Shown here piece by piece: positions 42,711 through 51,053 of a stretch of 64,000 nucleotides of DNA (within the stretch, counting starts at the first letter, position 1; each line of letters opens with the position of its first letter). The position numbers and the translations under genes are program-made. Below the pieces are notes generated by a model. It was not told where the DNA came from. It made no database searches and worked only from the letters and a program-made list of their open reading frames with translations. The DNA lies in the NCBI RefSeq assembly GCF_001661345.1, contig NW_017962920.1, forward strand, positions 372,001 through 436,000, written 5' to 3'. The stretch comes from Ascoidea rubescens DSM 1968. Its lineage: Eukaryota > Ascomycota > Saccharomycetes > Ascoideales > Ascoideaceae.

Positions 42711-44633
42711 ATGAATCTGCCACTCACTGAATCATTTCAAAAAATATTTTTAAAAGTTCCTGACAAGTATCATCGGCTATTTACCTTATCAATCCTCCCA
42801 AAAGTGGAATCCAAAACCCTCAAAAAGATGGAATCTAATACTGCTTTGAAGTCGTATAATTCTGTCATTATAAATCTTACCGCAAACAATGAATTTGTCG
42901 ATTCTAGCACCAAAAATACAAATTTATTCACTTATATTGATTATTATAATAAAAACCATTGCAATAGTTATGATAGTTATAATAACCCAAATGATTTCAA
43001 TAGCAAAAAGTTGGATATACCAAAAGATGTTTTGCATTTAGAGGGCTCGGATTTTTTCAAACTCAACAACCAACATACAAAATTAATTCAAAACCTTACA
43101 ATATTGTTAGATTTCTTTAAGATTGATGCAGATTATTGTAATATATTGGTTGATATTCTAAAAAAAACAGAAAATTTGCAAAAAATTAATCTTATCATTT
43201 ATGATAGTGATAGCAAGCTTTGTCTATTTAATCATGAAAAAGTAGATAATTCAGGACTTAATAACGATTTGTATGAAATTTGGAATAAATTTACAAAACT
43301 ATTAATCCTTCTCAACTCGGATTCTTTAAATCAAATCAATATTAATTCTGGAGATTTTTCAGTTGATGTTTCTAAGTATTTTTGGTTTTTGAATCAATTA
43401 ACTGAAGATACAAATAAAAGCTACTCCACCAAGAATGCACAATTCTTTTTAAATTTTGAGTCCTTTAATAAAAGCTCTTTATTTTTTAAAGAGCAAAAAA
43501 CAAATTATACTGATGTATTAGTTACTAATGATGAGTCTAATGATAGTTTTATTAATGAATCTACAAGCGATTTAAATCACTGGGAAATTTTCCCAACTCA
43601 ATCTTCAAACTTTTTGTATCAATTTTCAATTGGCGATGATATATTTTTTAAAGAACTAAACTCATTTATGAAATTTTCAGTTAATTATTCATTTCTGAAT
43701 TCACAAGTAGAGATGCAACCTTTCCCTCCTTTTCTTAAAATAAAAACATTAGGGTTTCAAGGGATTGATTTCAGCAAAATTAACGATTTAACAAACAAAG
43801 CTGAACACATTAAATTGGATTTTTCCAAAAATACTATTTTTAACGCTAGAATATTATCAATTTTAATTAATTTGTCATTTTTAAATTTGGCTCATAGCCA
43901 AATTGAAGACATATCTTTTTTAGCAAATTTAATTAATTTAAGAACTTTAAATTTAAGTGACAATTTTCTTAGAGAAGTCTCTTGCTTAGGAAAGCTAATT
44001 CATTTAAACAATTTAAACTTAGATGATAATGATATTGTAAATATTGATTTTATAATTCATTTGAAAGAATTGAGAAGATTATCATTTTCTATTAATTCAA
44101 TTGAAAGCATTGATAGTTTATCAGAATTAAAAAAATTGGTTAATTTAGAAGGAAATTATAATAAAATTCAGAAAATTGATCCAATAATTAAATTACAAAA
44201 ACTTGAAGAATTGTCTTTAAATTGTAATAAAATTTCCGAACTAAAAGAAATAAATAAATTAGAGAACCTTGTTAAACTTAATTTACATAGAAATTTAATC
44301 AAAGAAGTTAAAGAAGTCTTTTTTTCTGCGGATAATTCGAAAAAATTTAGTAAATTAAGAAAGATTAAAATTTCTGGAAATCAAATTGAAGATTTGAAAA
44401 ACATTTATATTCCAGAAAATCTTGAATATTTTGACTTTTCATGGAATAAAATTAATAAATTTTCTATTAAAGATTGGGAAAATATTTCCAAGTTAAAAAT
44501 TATTAAGTTGGATCAAAATTCCTTAAAAGGATTGAAGAATTTCAAGATTCCAAACAGTATTGAAAAATTGTTTTTAGATCACAACAATTTAAAAAATTTT
44601 CCATTAAATATAATAAAAACCAGCACTAGTTAA
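42711..44633 (+). CDS. LRR protein, intact member of a local family
   Basis: A 640-residue protein with an uncharacterised N-terminal half and SDS22-type leucine-rich repeats from about residue 340 to the end. Examples are LSFLNLAHSQIEDISFLANL, LINLRTLNLSDNFLREVSCL, LNNLNLDDNDIVNIDF and NLVKLNLHRNLIKEV. The N-terminus (MNLPLTESFQKIFLKVPDKY) may hold a degenerate F-box-like helix set, as in the relative at 24579-26504 (641 codons), but this is not clear. There is no signal peptide or membrane segment. It is very AT-rich in codon choice and lies in a gene-poor tract with a decayed relative 2.6 kb away. A role as a substrate adaptor is only a guess from architecture. Confidence 0.75.
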   Translation: MNLPLTESFQKIFLKVPDKYHRLFTLSILPKVESKTLKKMESNTALKSYNSVIINLTANNEFVDSSTKNTNLFTYIDYYNKNHCNSYDSYNNPNDFNSKKLDIPKDVLHLEGSDFFKLNNQHTKLIQNLTILLDFFKIDADYCNILVDILKKTENLQKINLIIYDSDSKLCLFNHEKVDNSGLNNDLYEIWNKFTKLLILLNSDSLNQININSGDFSVDVSKYFWFLNQLTEDTNKSYSTKNAQFFLNFESFNKSSLFFKEQKTNYTDVLVTNDESNDSFINESTSDLNHWEIFPTQSSNFLYQFSIGDDIFFKELNSFMKFSVNYSFLNSQVEMQPFPPFLKIKTLGFQGIDFSKINDLTNKAEHIKLDFSKNTIFNARILSILINLSFLNLAHSQIEDISFLANLINLRTLNLSDNFLREVSCLGKLIHLNNLNLDDNDIVNIDFIIHLKELRRLSFSINSIESIDSLSELKKLVNLEGNYNKIQKIDPIIKLQKLEELSLNCNKISELKEINKLENLVKLNLHRNLIKEVKEVFFSADNSKKFSKLRKIKISGNQIEDLKNIYIPENLEYFDFSWNKINKFSIKDWENISKLKIIKLDQNSLKGLKNFKIPNSIEKLFLDHNNLKNFPLNIIKTSTS

Positions 44634-45240
44634 AATCACTTTAATTAGACTACGATATATTATTAGATGAAAAACGAATGAATAGTCCTTTAAGTGTTTT
44701 ATATTCCATTTTTCACAACTCACATTATTCTGATTGAGAAATAGAAATATTCAATATTTCAAGCATTCATTTAAATTATATATCACTGGACTTATTAGAA
44801 AAGTGGTTTGAAAAAAATTAATAATTAGACTTGAATAGTTTTGAAATAAAATTATTATAGATTAAGAATTAAGATTGTGTAAAAATGGTATCAGTGTTTT
44901 ATTAATTGTTTTATTAATTGTTTTATCAGGTGTTTTATTAGGTCTTTGTTTTGCATTTTTATTATTTGATCTATAACTTATATATTTAAATAAACTATTT
45001 TCTTCGAAACCAAAACAAATAAATAATTAAGATTTGTACTGCACGTCTGTACTTTTTGCAATATTAACATATTTGTCAACCAGGTTTCAACTAATTAATG
45101 ATTTTATACATATATATATAGATCGCATAGTTCTTATTTATATGTTATATTATTCATCTGATATTCCTTTTCTAGCTCATATTTTTTGAGATTTTTATTA
45201 TTTTTGTTATTTGGGAAATATACGCTCAAAACAAAGAACA
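44634..45240. other. AT-rich 3' flank of the LRR gene and DAD4 upstream region
   Basis: Contains repeated GTTTTATTAATT units (about 44895-44945) and a TATATATATA stretch near 45108-45120. No gene seen. Confidence 0.45.
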
Positions 45241-45290
45241 GCCTCGACGGGGTTCGAGCCCGTGTTTGAAATCTCGGCCCGTTTTGTTTT
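45241..45290 (-). pseudogene. Possible 3' half of a tRNA
   Basis: The minus strand has a perfect 5-bp stem and 7-base loop, ACGGG-CTCGAAC-CCCGT, followed by CGAGGCT, which looks like a T arm plus acceptor strand. The first loop base is C rather than T, and no matching 5' acceptor or anticodon arm is present. Probably a tRNA remnant; chance is possible. Confidence 0.25.
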
Positions 45291-45401
45291 GGAAATGATA
45301 AAACATTCTCAAAATAACAAAGAGATATCAGAGAAGAGATACAGTTGGAAAGATTTGATTTTTTTATTGGTGTCTTTAACAAGTGTTAGCAGATTGTTAC
45401 A

Positions 45402-45794
45402 ATGGATGATCCATATGCTGAAATTGAAGCTAAGAAAATCGGTGCTATCATGAACACAGTAGTATGTTACAACTATTTACAAGTCCCATCTTTTTTTGCT
45501 TTGGATTTGGAAGAGACTAACAATCAAAGTCTGCAGACGAGACTAAATGAGTCAATGGGCATTGTCAACCAATGTTTACAGGTAAGTTCTTTTGACTTTC
45601 AAGTCTATTTGTGTGATTACAGTTAATCGTATTTTTACTAGTCAGGTTTGGAGCTGATACTAATATTAAAAACTTTTCAGAGCATTGCTGAGCAAAACAA
45701 CGAAATTGATGCGCTTTCAAGAATTTTGACAAATTATCAAGCAACTGCAGAAGATAAATTGAAGGGTGATAATAATTTCAAAGATCCAATCTGA
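45402..45794 (+). CDS. DAD4: DAD4, DASH/Dam1 complex subunit, three exons
   Basis: Subunit of the DASH/Dam1 ring that couples kinetochores to microtubule plus ends. Exons are 45402-45461, 45537-45581 and 45681-45794. Intron 1 (75 bases) starts GTATGT, has branch GACTAAC and ends CTGCAG. Intron 2 (99 bases) starts GTAAGT, has branch TACTAAT and ends TTTCAG. The spliced product is exactly 72 residues, the length of yeast Dad4, and matches it: MDDPYAEIEAKKIGAIMN, RLNESMGIVNQCLQ, NNEIDALSRI, and a C-terminus ending FKDPI where yeast has KKPPL. A single frame does not give this protein, so both introns are needed. Two introns in a 72-codon gene is unusual for a budding yeast. Confidence 0.93.
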
Positions 45795-45875
45795 ATTCAA
45801 TATATATCTATTGTCTATATATTAGATATGCTATTAAATAAAATTATGGTACAAGTGAAAACATCGGTAGATTGC

Positions 45876-46151
45876 TTAGTAGTCAATAGGTTCTATAAAG
45901 ATTTCTAAGTTAGTATTTGCATTCTTTTTCTGTTGGAGCGAAATAGAAAACAATTGAGAAAAAAAAAACATACCTTGTTGAGTTGGCAACATATTGTATC
46001 TCTTTTTTAAAGTAACTCTTTGTCTTGAGTATTTATCATCTGGCGAAAAACGAGCAGGATGAGCAGATTTGGTGATTTCACCATTTTCAGTCAATTTCTT
46101 CAAGGTGTAGATACGCTTTCCATCTGAGCCTATAGTATACATTAAGTGCAT
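45876..46151 (-). CDS. NOP10: NOP10, H/ACA snoRNP core protein, two exons
   Basis: Core protein of H/ACA snoRNPs needed for rRNA pseudouridylation and 18S rRNA maturation in the nucleolus. Exon 1 is 46151-45974 and encodes [37 protein letters not shown] and [12 protein letters not shown], nearly identical to yeast Nop10. The intron is 45973-45893 with donor GTATGT, branch TACTAAC and acceptor TTATAG. Exon 2 (45892-45876) adds EPIDY and the stop. The product is 64 residues (yeast 58). The intron is 81 bases, a multiple of three, and has no stop, so an unspliced message would give a 91-residue protein. It is divergent from SWA2. Confidence 0.95.
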   Translation of the reverse strand: MHLMYTIGSDGKRIYTLKKLTENGEITKSAHPARFSPDDKYSRQRVTLKKRYNMLPTQQGMFFFSQLFSISLQQKKNANTNLEIFIEPIDY

Positions 46152-46284
46152 TTTGATGATAAGAAGATGATGTTGGCTGGTGGAAAATATCAGTTACTAG
46201 CTTCTTTCTGATGGTTTTCTTCTTTTCTTCTTTTTCTTTTTCTTTTCTTTTTTCTCTTCATCTCAGACGTGGCGGTGACTATTA

Positions 46285-46290
46285 CACGTG
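46285..46290. promoter_or_regulatory. CACGTG box between NOP10 and SWA2
   Basis: ACACGTGA lies in the 279-base shared promoter, next to an alternating TGCATGGCTGTGCACAC stretch. CACGTG is bound by Cbf1 and other bHLH factors in yeasts. A pyrimidine-rich tract (46202-46260) lies on the NOP10 side. Confidence 0.4.
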
Positions 46291-46430
46291 ATATGCATGG
46301 CTGTGCACACCAGCCACTTTAGATTGTGTTGAAAATGTGTCTGAAAGCGAATTAACAACAGAACCAGAGCTGATCGCTTTTAAAGACGACTACAGTTGAT
46401 CTGCTGCTTCCAGAAATTGGCTGCTTCGTA

Positions 46431-48692
46431 ATGGCGCAAACTCATGATGTGTTTGCTGACTTATTTGCTTCCACGAAAAAAAAGGATCTTTCCAAGTTAT
46501 CGCTAGCTGAACGTCAAAGGTTGCAACAGTCCTCAGCTTCTCTGAACAACGCCAATTCAGGTCCTAATAACAGTAACAATAGCAATTGGTCTGGTCTAGA
46601 TCTATTGGATTCGTTTTTGAATAATAATTCTTCTTCTTTTGCCAACTTGGGATATTCAAACAACAATGCTTTCAATAACAATACTAGCAACTCTAATGTC
46701 AATCAGAACGATAGCTCCTCCAATATTGATGATCTTGATGACTTATTTGCTGTTTTTGATACTCCACCTGTGCCCAAATCTTTAGCAAACTTAAATGCTT
46801 CAATCAAATATCAACCTCAAGATCAGATAAATTTTGCATCTTCTCCCACGTCAGATTTTTCTGCAAACCACAATAACGTTCTTAATACAACTGTATTAAA
46901 TCGCTTTCCAGAATCTTTTTCAAATGTAAGATCTAATAATAATTACAGTGACGATGATAATATTTTAATAGATTCTTTTCAGCAATTAAAATCAGACGAC
47001 TATGAAGATCATAAAATTCATCCATATTCAAAAAATTACAAAAAAAACAATAATAACAATAATAATCATAGTGTGTTTCTTGATTACGAGCCAAAAAATT
47101 ACCAATCTCAACCTCGAAATCAAATTTTAAATCAACACCATACAAGAAATGATAATTTTAATGATTTATTTGACGATTTATCTACCCCTGATTTAGTCTC
47201 AACTGCCACTAATTTATTCAACAAAAGTAAAAATATTATATCAAAAAACATTGAAAAATATCAGGCTCATTATAACTCAGAAATAACTGGGAAACCAGCT
47301 TGGATGTTTCAACAACAAAAATATATGAATCAAAATAAAAACTCAAATGGTTTTAAAAATACTTCTTTGCCAAATTTACCACCAATGGATAACCCCAATT
47401 ACTCTACAAACTCTTCTACTTCTCCAAAATTAAGACAATTTAAAACTGGAAGATCCTCAAATAACAGCAGTGTTAATCTTGATAATTCTCATTCATCGAA
47501 TAGTTCCAATAATTCAACCCCTAAAGCGCATACTAGCCAACAATTTCTTTCAAGACAATACCAAAACCAATCTTCTTCTTTAGTGGATATAAATTCATAT
47601 TCAAATGAGCAATCAATATATGTTTCACCAGCAAGAAGAAGAAAACAACAAACAGATTTTCCCACTCATAATTCTACTAGACCATTATCTGCTCAAAATT
47701 ATAATTTGAAAAATAAAACTAGCAAAAATCAAACTCGTAAATTTCAAAATGTTCAAATTACTTCAGAGTCTAAATTAAAATTTAATAATTATAGAAATCT
47801 TGGAACAGATTTCTTCAAAAAAGGTGATTTCACTTCTGCATTAACTAATTTTGAACTTGCTTTGAACTCTTTACCTAAGAATCATTTACTCATGGTTATC
47901 GCTTATTCAAATCTATCTTCATGCAATTTGAAACTTGGAAACTCAAAAAAATCTTTAGAAAACATTGAAAATGCTCTATCAATAATTGGTCCGGTTAGCA
48001 CAAGTTCTTCACCGGAATTTCTTGAATCTGAGATTGAAACTGGTAAAACAATAAAGGAATTTTGGTCAAAATTATGTTTAAAAAAGGCAAATTCCTTGGA
48101 ACATTTGGAAAAATACAAAGATGCACTATCCGTTTATTTGATATTGATTGCAAATGGTGTAAGTTCAAAAAATATTATGGATGGCAAAAATCGTTGCCAA
48201 AATGCATTAAATCCAAAACCAAAACCAAAACCAAAACCCCAAAGTTACCCATCAAATAATTTGAGAAAACAAACTGGATTTCAACCTAATAAAAATACAA
48301 ATTTGTATTCAAATAAACCTTCTAAAGCCGTTAAAAACATTCAAAGAGAAGCATTTATTAAGGAAAAGGAAGAAAATGAGAAATTTTTATTATATGATTC
48401 AATTGAACTTAAAATCAATTCTTGGAAAAATGGTAAAGAAGATAATCTTAGAGCATTATTAGCATCCTTGGATTTGATTTTATGGCCCGAGGCAAATTGG
48501 AAAAAAATATCAATTGCAGATTTAGTTTTAGATAAAAAAGTTAAGATTTTTTATCTAAAGGCCGTAGCTAAAACTCATCCTGATAAAATAAATAAAAATG
48601 CAACTACTGAGCAAAAATTAATAGCTCAAAATGTTTTTGTTATTTTGAATAAAGCCTGGGATATTTTCAAAGAAAAAAATGGTATACAGTAA
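46431..48692 (+). CDS. SWA2: SWA2, auxilin-like J-protein for clathrin uncoating
   Basis: Co-chaperone that recruits Hsp70 to clathrin-coated vesicles to strip the coat. The product is 753 residues (yeast 668). The N-terminus begins AQTHDVFADLFASTKKK, a short acidic/Phe motif region with possible clathrin-binding sequences (LLDSFL). A UBA-like helix set with a conserved KPAWM is near residue 285-290. Tetratricopeptide repeats lie at about 450-566 (NLGTDFFKKGDFTSALTNFE, SNLSSCNLKLGNSKKSLENI). The C-terminal J domain has HPD near residue 715 (AKTHPDKINKN) and ends VFVILNKAWDIFKEKNG, the auxilin-type J signature. The linkers are Asn/Ser-rich. The ATG at 46431 is the first in frame. Confidence 0.92.
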   Translation: MAQTHDVFADLFASTKKKDLSKLSLAERQRLQQSSASLNNANSGPNNSNNSNWSGLDLLDSFLNNNSSSFANLGYSNNNAFNNNTSNSNVNQNDSSSNIDDLDDLFAVFDTPPVPKSLANLNASIKYQPQDQINFASSPTSDFSANHNNVLNTTVLNRFPESFSNVRSNNNYSDDDNILIDSFQQLKSDDYEDHKIHPYSKNYKKNNNNNNNHSVFLDYEPKNYQSQPRNQILNQHHTRNDNFNDLFDDLSTPDLVSTATNLFNKSKNIISKNIEKYQAHYNSEITGKPAWMFQQQKYMNQNKNSNGFKNTSLPNLPPMDNPNYSTNSSTSPKLRQFKTGRSSNNSSVNLDNSHSSNSSNNSTPKAHTSQQFLSRQYQNQSSSLVDINSYSNEQSIYVSPARRRKQQTDFPTHNSTRPLSAQNYNLKNKTSKNQTRKFQNVQITSESKLKFNNYRNLGTDFFKKGDFTSALTNFELALNSLPKNHLLMVIAYSNLSSCNLKLGNSKKSLENIENALSIIGPVSTSSSPEFLESEIETGKTIKEFWSKLCLKKANSLEHLEKYKDALSVYLILIANGVSSKNIMDGKNRCQNALNPKPKPKPKPQSYPSNNLRKQTGFQPNKNTNLYSNKPSKAVKNIQREAFIKEKEENEKFLLYDSIELKINSWKNGKEDNLRALLASLDLILWPEANWKKISIADLVLDKKVKIFYLKAVAKTHPDKINKNATTEQKLIAQNVFVILNKAWDIFKEKNGIQ

Positions 48693-48991
48693 TATATTTG
48701 GGCTGAACTTTAATAATTGTTATAATGTTATAATGTTTTAATTTTTTTTTTCTTTTTTTTTTTATCAAAATTTATTTTAAACTTGTTATTTGCTTTTTTT
48801 TTATTTCTATTGAATATTTAATCTTTTTAAAAAGAGTATTTTTTGTAAGAATATTTTTATTTTTATTTTAATTTTTCTTTACTGTCCTTTCAGTAAAAAA
48901 TACTATACATATAAACAATATAATTGCATGTTTTATATACCGGTTTAAATTTAAATATAATATATAAATGATTGCATTGGAAAATATACAA
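48693..48991. terminator. Convergent 3' region of SWA2 and TFB1
   Basis: 299 bases of very AT-rich DNA with long T and A runs and TATA-rich stretches, suited to 3'-end formation from both sides. No gene seen. Confidence 0.5.
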
Positions 48992-50878
48992 TCATTTGTT
49001 GATAGGAGTAGCTGCTCTTGATTGATTATTACTCTCTCGTACAACTCTTGCAAATTCCAGAATGGCTCTATTAAGAGAATCTTTCAATGGTTTTAAATAT
49101 ATTAGAGCTCTATCTTTTTTTTCTTTGTCTGGAAGACTTTCAATGACTGAAGTTACTCTGTCATCACATTTTTTGATACTTGTATATAGTTTTTGAAGGG
49201 ATTTTGATTGAGAGGGATCTCCTGAAGAGAAAACAATCCAAAAGTGCCTTAAAAATTCAACAGATGTTATATGAGTTCTTCTTAATGCTTCCAAAGCAAC
49301 AGTTCCGAATATTTTATCCTCAATTTGGTCTGAAGTATTATTTAAAAGATTAGTTGCATTTAGGGTATTAGATGTTGAAAGTTTTGAAGCTTGCCATGAT
49401 TGTTTTGACTGTTTTGAATTGATCTTTGCAGTCATGTTAACTTTAGAAGAAATCTGGTCTATACATTCTTTATTTGAAAATACAGATTTAAAATCCAAAG
49501 GTTTATTAAATAGAGTTTTTTCATAATTTAAGATTCTTAGTTCATCCTCCTTTGAAAAATTGACAAGTATGTTATTTAATTTACTTTTTTTTTTCTGTAA
49601 GCCACGGGTATTTTTATTCTGAATATTTAGTTCTATATATTCAGTTTTAAAGGAGTCTTCCAAGTCAGATAAGATCAACTCTTCGGTTTCTTTTTCCAAT
49701 ATAGAATTCAATTCCTCCTGGGAATCCAAAAACCGTCTTTTTGAAGGATTAGAAAACTCGTCATGAGAAAGATCGACTAATTTTTTACTTAATTTGTTCA
49801 TTCCTTTTAGTATTGGAACAATTTCATCGTTTTTATCAGTCCTCATTGTAAAATCAGGTCTGTTACCCAATTTTTGGGAAACGTCTTGTTCATTTGCATC
49901 GAGATTTATAAAACGATTAATATGAATGTTATTATCTTGATTGTTTATGCTATTTTCAGAAACATTTGTATTTGAAATGACATTGGGGATTGTATCATTC
50001 AAGGATTGATTCAAGTCCATTTTCAAATATTTATCTAAAATGACATCACCAGTGTCATTTCTTTTAATTTTTTCGCCTTTTAATTTTCGAAATAATAAAG
50101 AACTGAAAAATCTAGACCAAAATTCGCCCTCGCTCATTCTTGGAACATTTTCGTCGTAGGCTCTTTTGATAATGGGATACTGCTCAAACATTAAAAATAT
50201 CTTTTCTCTTGTCAAGGAAATATTTGACTGACGATCGTCATCTTCAACGGGTTTGATCGTACTCAATACATTATATGGCCCTCTTTTCTGAGCAGATTGC
50301 AATGCAAAAGTTCTTAATAAATGGATTCTAGCACTCCAAAATTCAACAGGAGTAAGCTTGTTTTCAATAACGGTTTCCTGAAAAGTTTTAAATATCATTG
50401 GATTTTTGGATAAAAACTCCTTCTGCAAATCGAAATCCTTTATCAATTTCTTGAAATCCAAAATGTCGTCAATTGAGGTGCCCCTGTCATTGGTGTTTTG
50501 GAAAGTGGACTTGCCCTTCAATTTGTTTTGCTTCTCTTTCTCTTCCTGGAGCTCTTGAGCTCGCATGGCCAATTTTTGTCTCGAAACAAAGACTTGCAAG
50601 GAATCCTTGATCTTGTTCATAGTGACTCGACTCTTGAAGACAAAATTGATTGGCTTGGGATCAGCATTGGCATCGACTTTGTACTGGATTCTTATCTTCA
50701 TCTTATCAGACGTTGGAGCATTGGCCTGCAAACCACAGATCAGTCTCAAGGACACACGCAACGAAAGAGGGTTTCCCTCGCTCTCGACAGGTTCCCATGT
50801 TAGAACAGGAGGATCATTCAACTCGTCAATACTCACAATACCAGATCTGGACTTGTAGACACATGAACCAGAAATCAT
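48992..50878 (-). CDS. TFB1: TFB1, TFIIH core subunit (p62)
   Basis: Subunit of the TFIIH core, used in RNA polymerase II transcription and nucleotide-excision repair. The ATG at 50878 gives MISGSCVYKSRSGIVSID and a 628-residue protein (yeast 642). The two codons upstream begin with TTG and are not used. The N-terminal PH-like domain covers about 1-110. A BSD domain with TPVEFWSARIHLLRTFALQ is near 170-190, then GPYNVLSTIKP, and a second BSD with EFWSRFFSSLLFRKLKGEKI is near 240-262. NRPDFTMR and LKGMNKLSKK are also conserved. One CTG codon (50741-50743, minus) aligns with Thr of yeast Tfb1. It is divergent from SSZ1 with a 175-base shared promoter. Confidence 0.95.
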   Translation of the reverse strand: MISGSCVYKSRSGIVSIDELNDPPVLTWEPVESEGNPLSLRVSLRLICGLQANAPTSDKMKIRIQYKVDANADPKPINFVFKSRVTMNKIKDSLQVFVSRQKLAMRAQELQEEKEKQNKLKGKSTFQNTNDRGTSIDDILDFKKLIKDFDLQKEFLSKNPMIFKTFQETVIENKLTPVEFWSARIHLLRTFALQSAQKRGPYNVLSTIKPVEDDDRQSNISLTREKIFLMFEQYPIIKRAYDENVPRMSEGEFWSRFFSSLLFRKLKGEKIKRNDTGDVILDKYLKMDLNQSLNDTIPNVISNTNVSENSINNQDNNIHINRFINLDANEQDVSQKLGNRPDFTMRTDKNDEIVPILKGMNKLSKKLVDLSHDEFSNPSKRRFLDSQEELNSILEKETEELILSDLEDSFKTEYIELNIQNKNTRGLQKKKSKLNNILVNFSKEDELRILNYEKTLFNKPLDFKSVFSNKECIDQISSKVNMTAKINSKQSKQSWQASKLSTSNTLNATNLLNNTSDQIEDKIFGTVALEALRRTHITSVEFLRHFWIVFSSGDPSQSKSLQKLYTSIKKCDDRVTSVIESLPDKEKKDRALIYLKPLKDSLNRAILEFARVVRESNNQSRAATPINK

Positions 50879-50944
50879 CACCAACAGCTGCTCTCTGTGA
50901 AGAAGTGGAAGCAGCTCAAAGGCCTCTCGCTCTTTTCAAGCTTT

Positions 50945-50958
50945 CGCTTACGTAAGCG
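50945..50958. promoter_or_regulatory. bZIP-type palindrome in TFB1-SSZ1 promoter
   Basis: CGCTTACGTAAGCG is a perfect 14-bp palindrome around TTACGTAA, the preferred site type of Yap/CREB-like bZIP factors. It lies about 67 bases from the TFB1 ATG and 96 from the SSZ1 ATG, so it could serve both. Confidence 0.5.
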
Positions 50959-51053
50959 CCGCTGGAAAAAGCAGGAGAAAAATTTGGTGTGAAAAATTTA
51001 TTGCAATCCAAAACTATAGCTTAAAACCCAGTCGTAACCCACAGCTCCTCACA

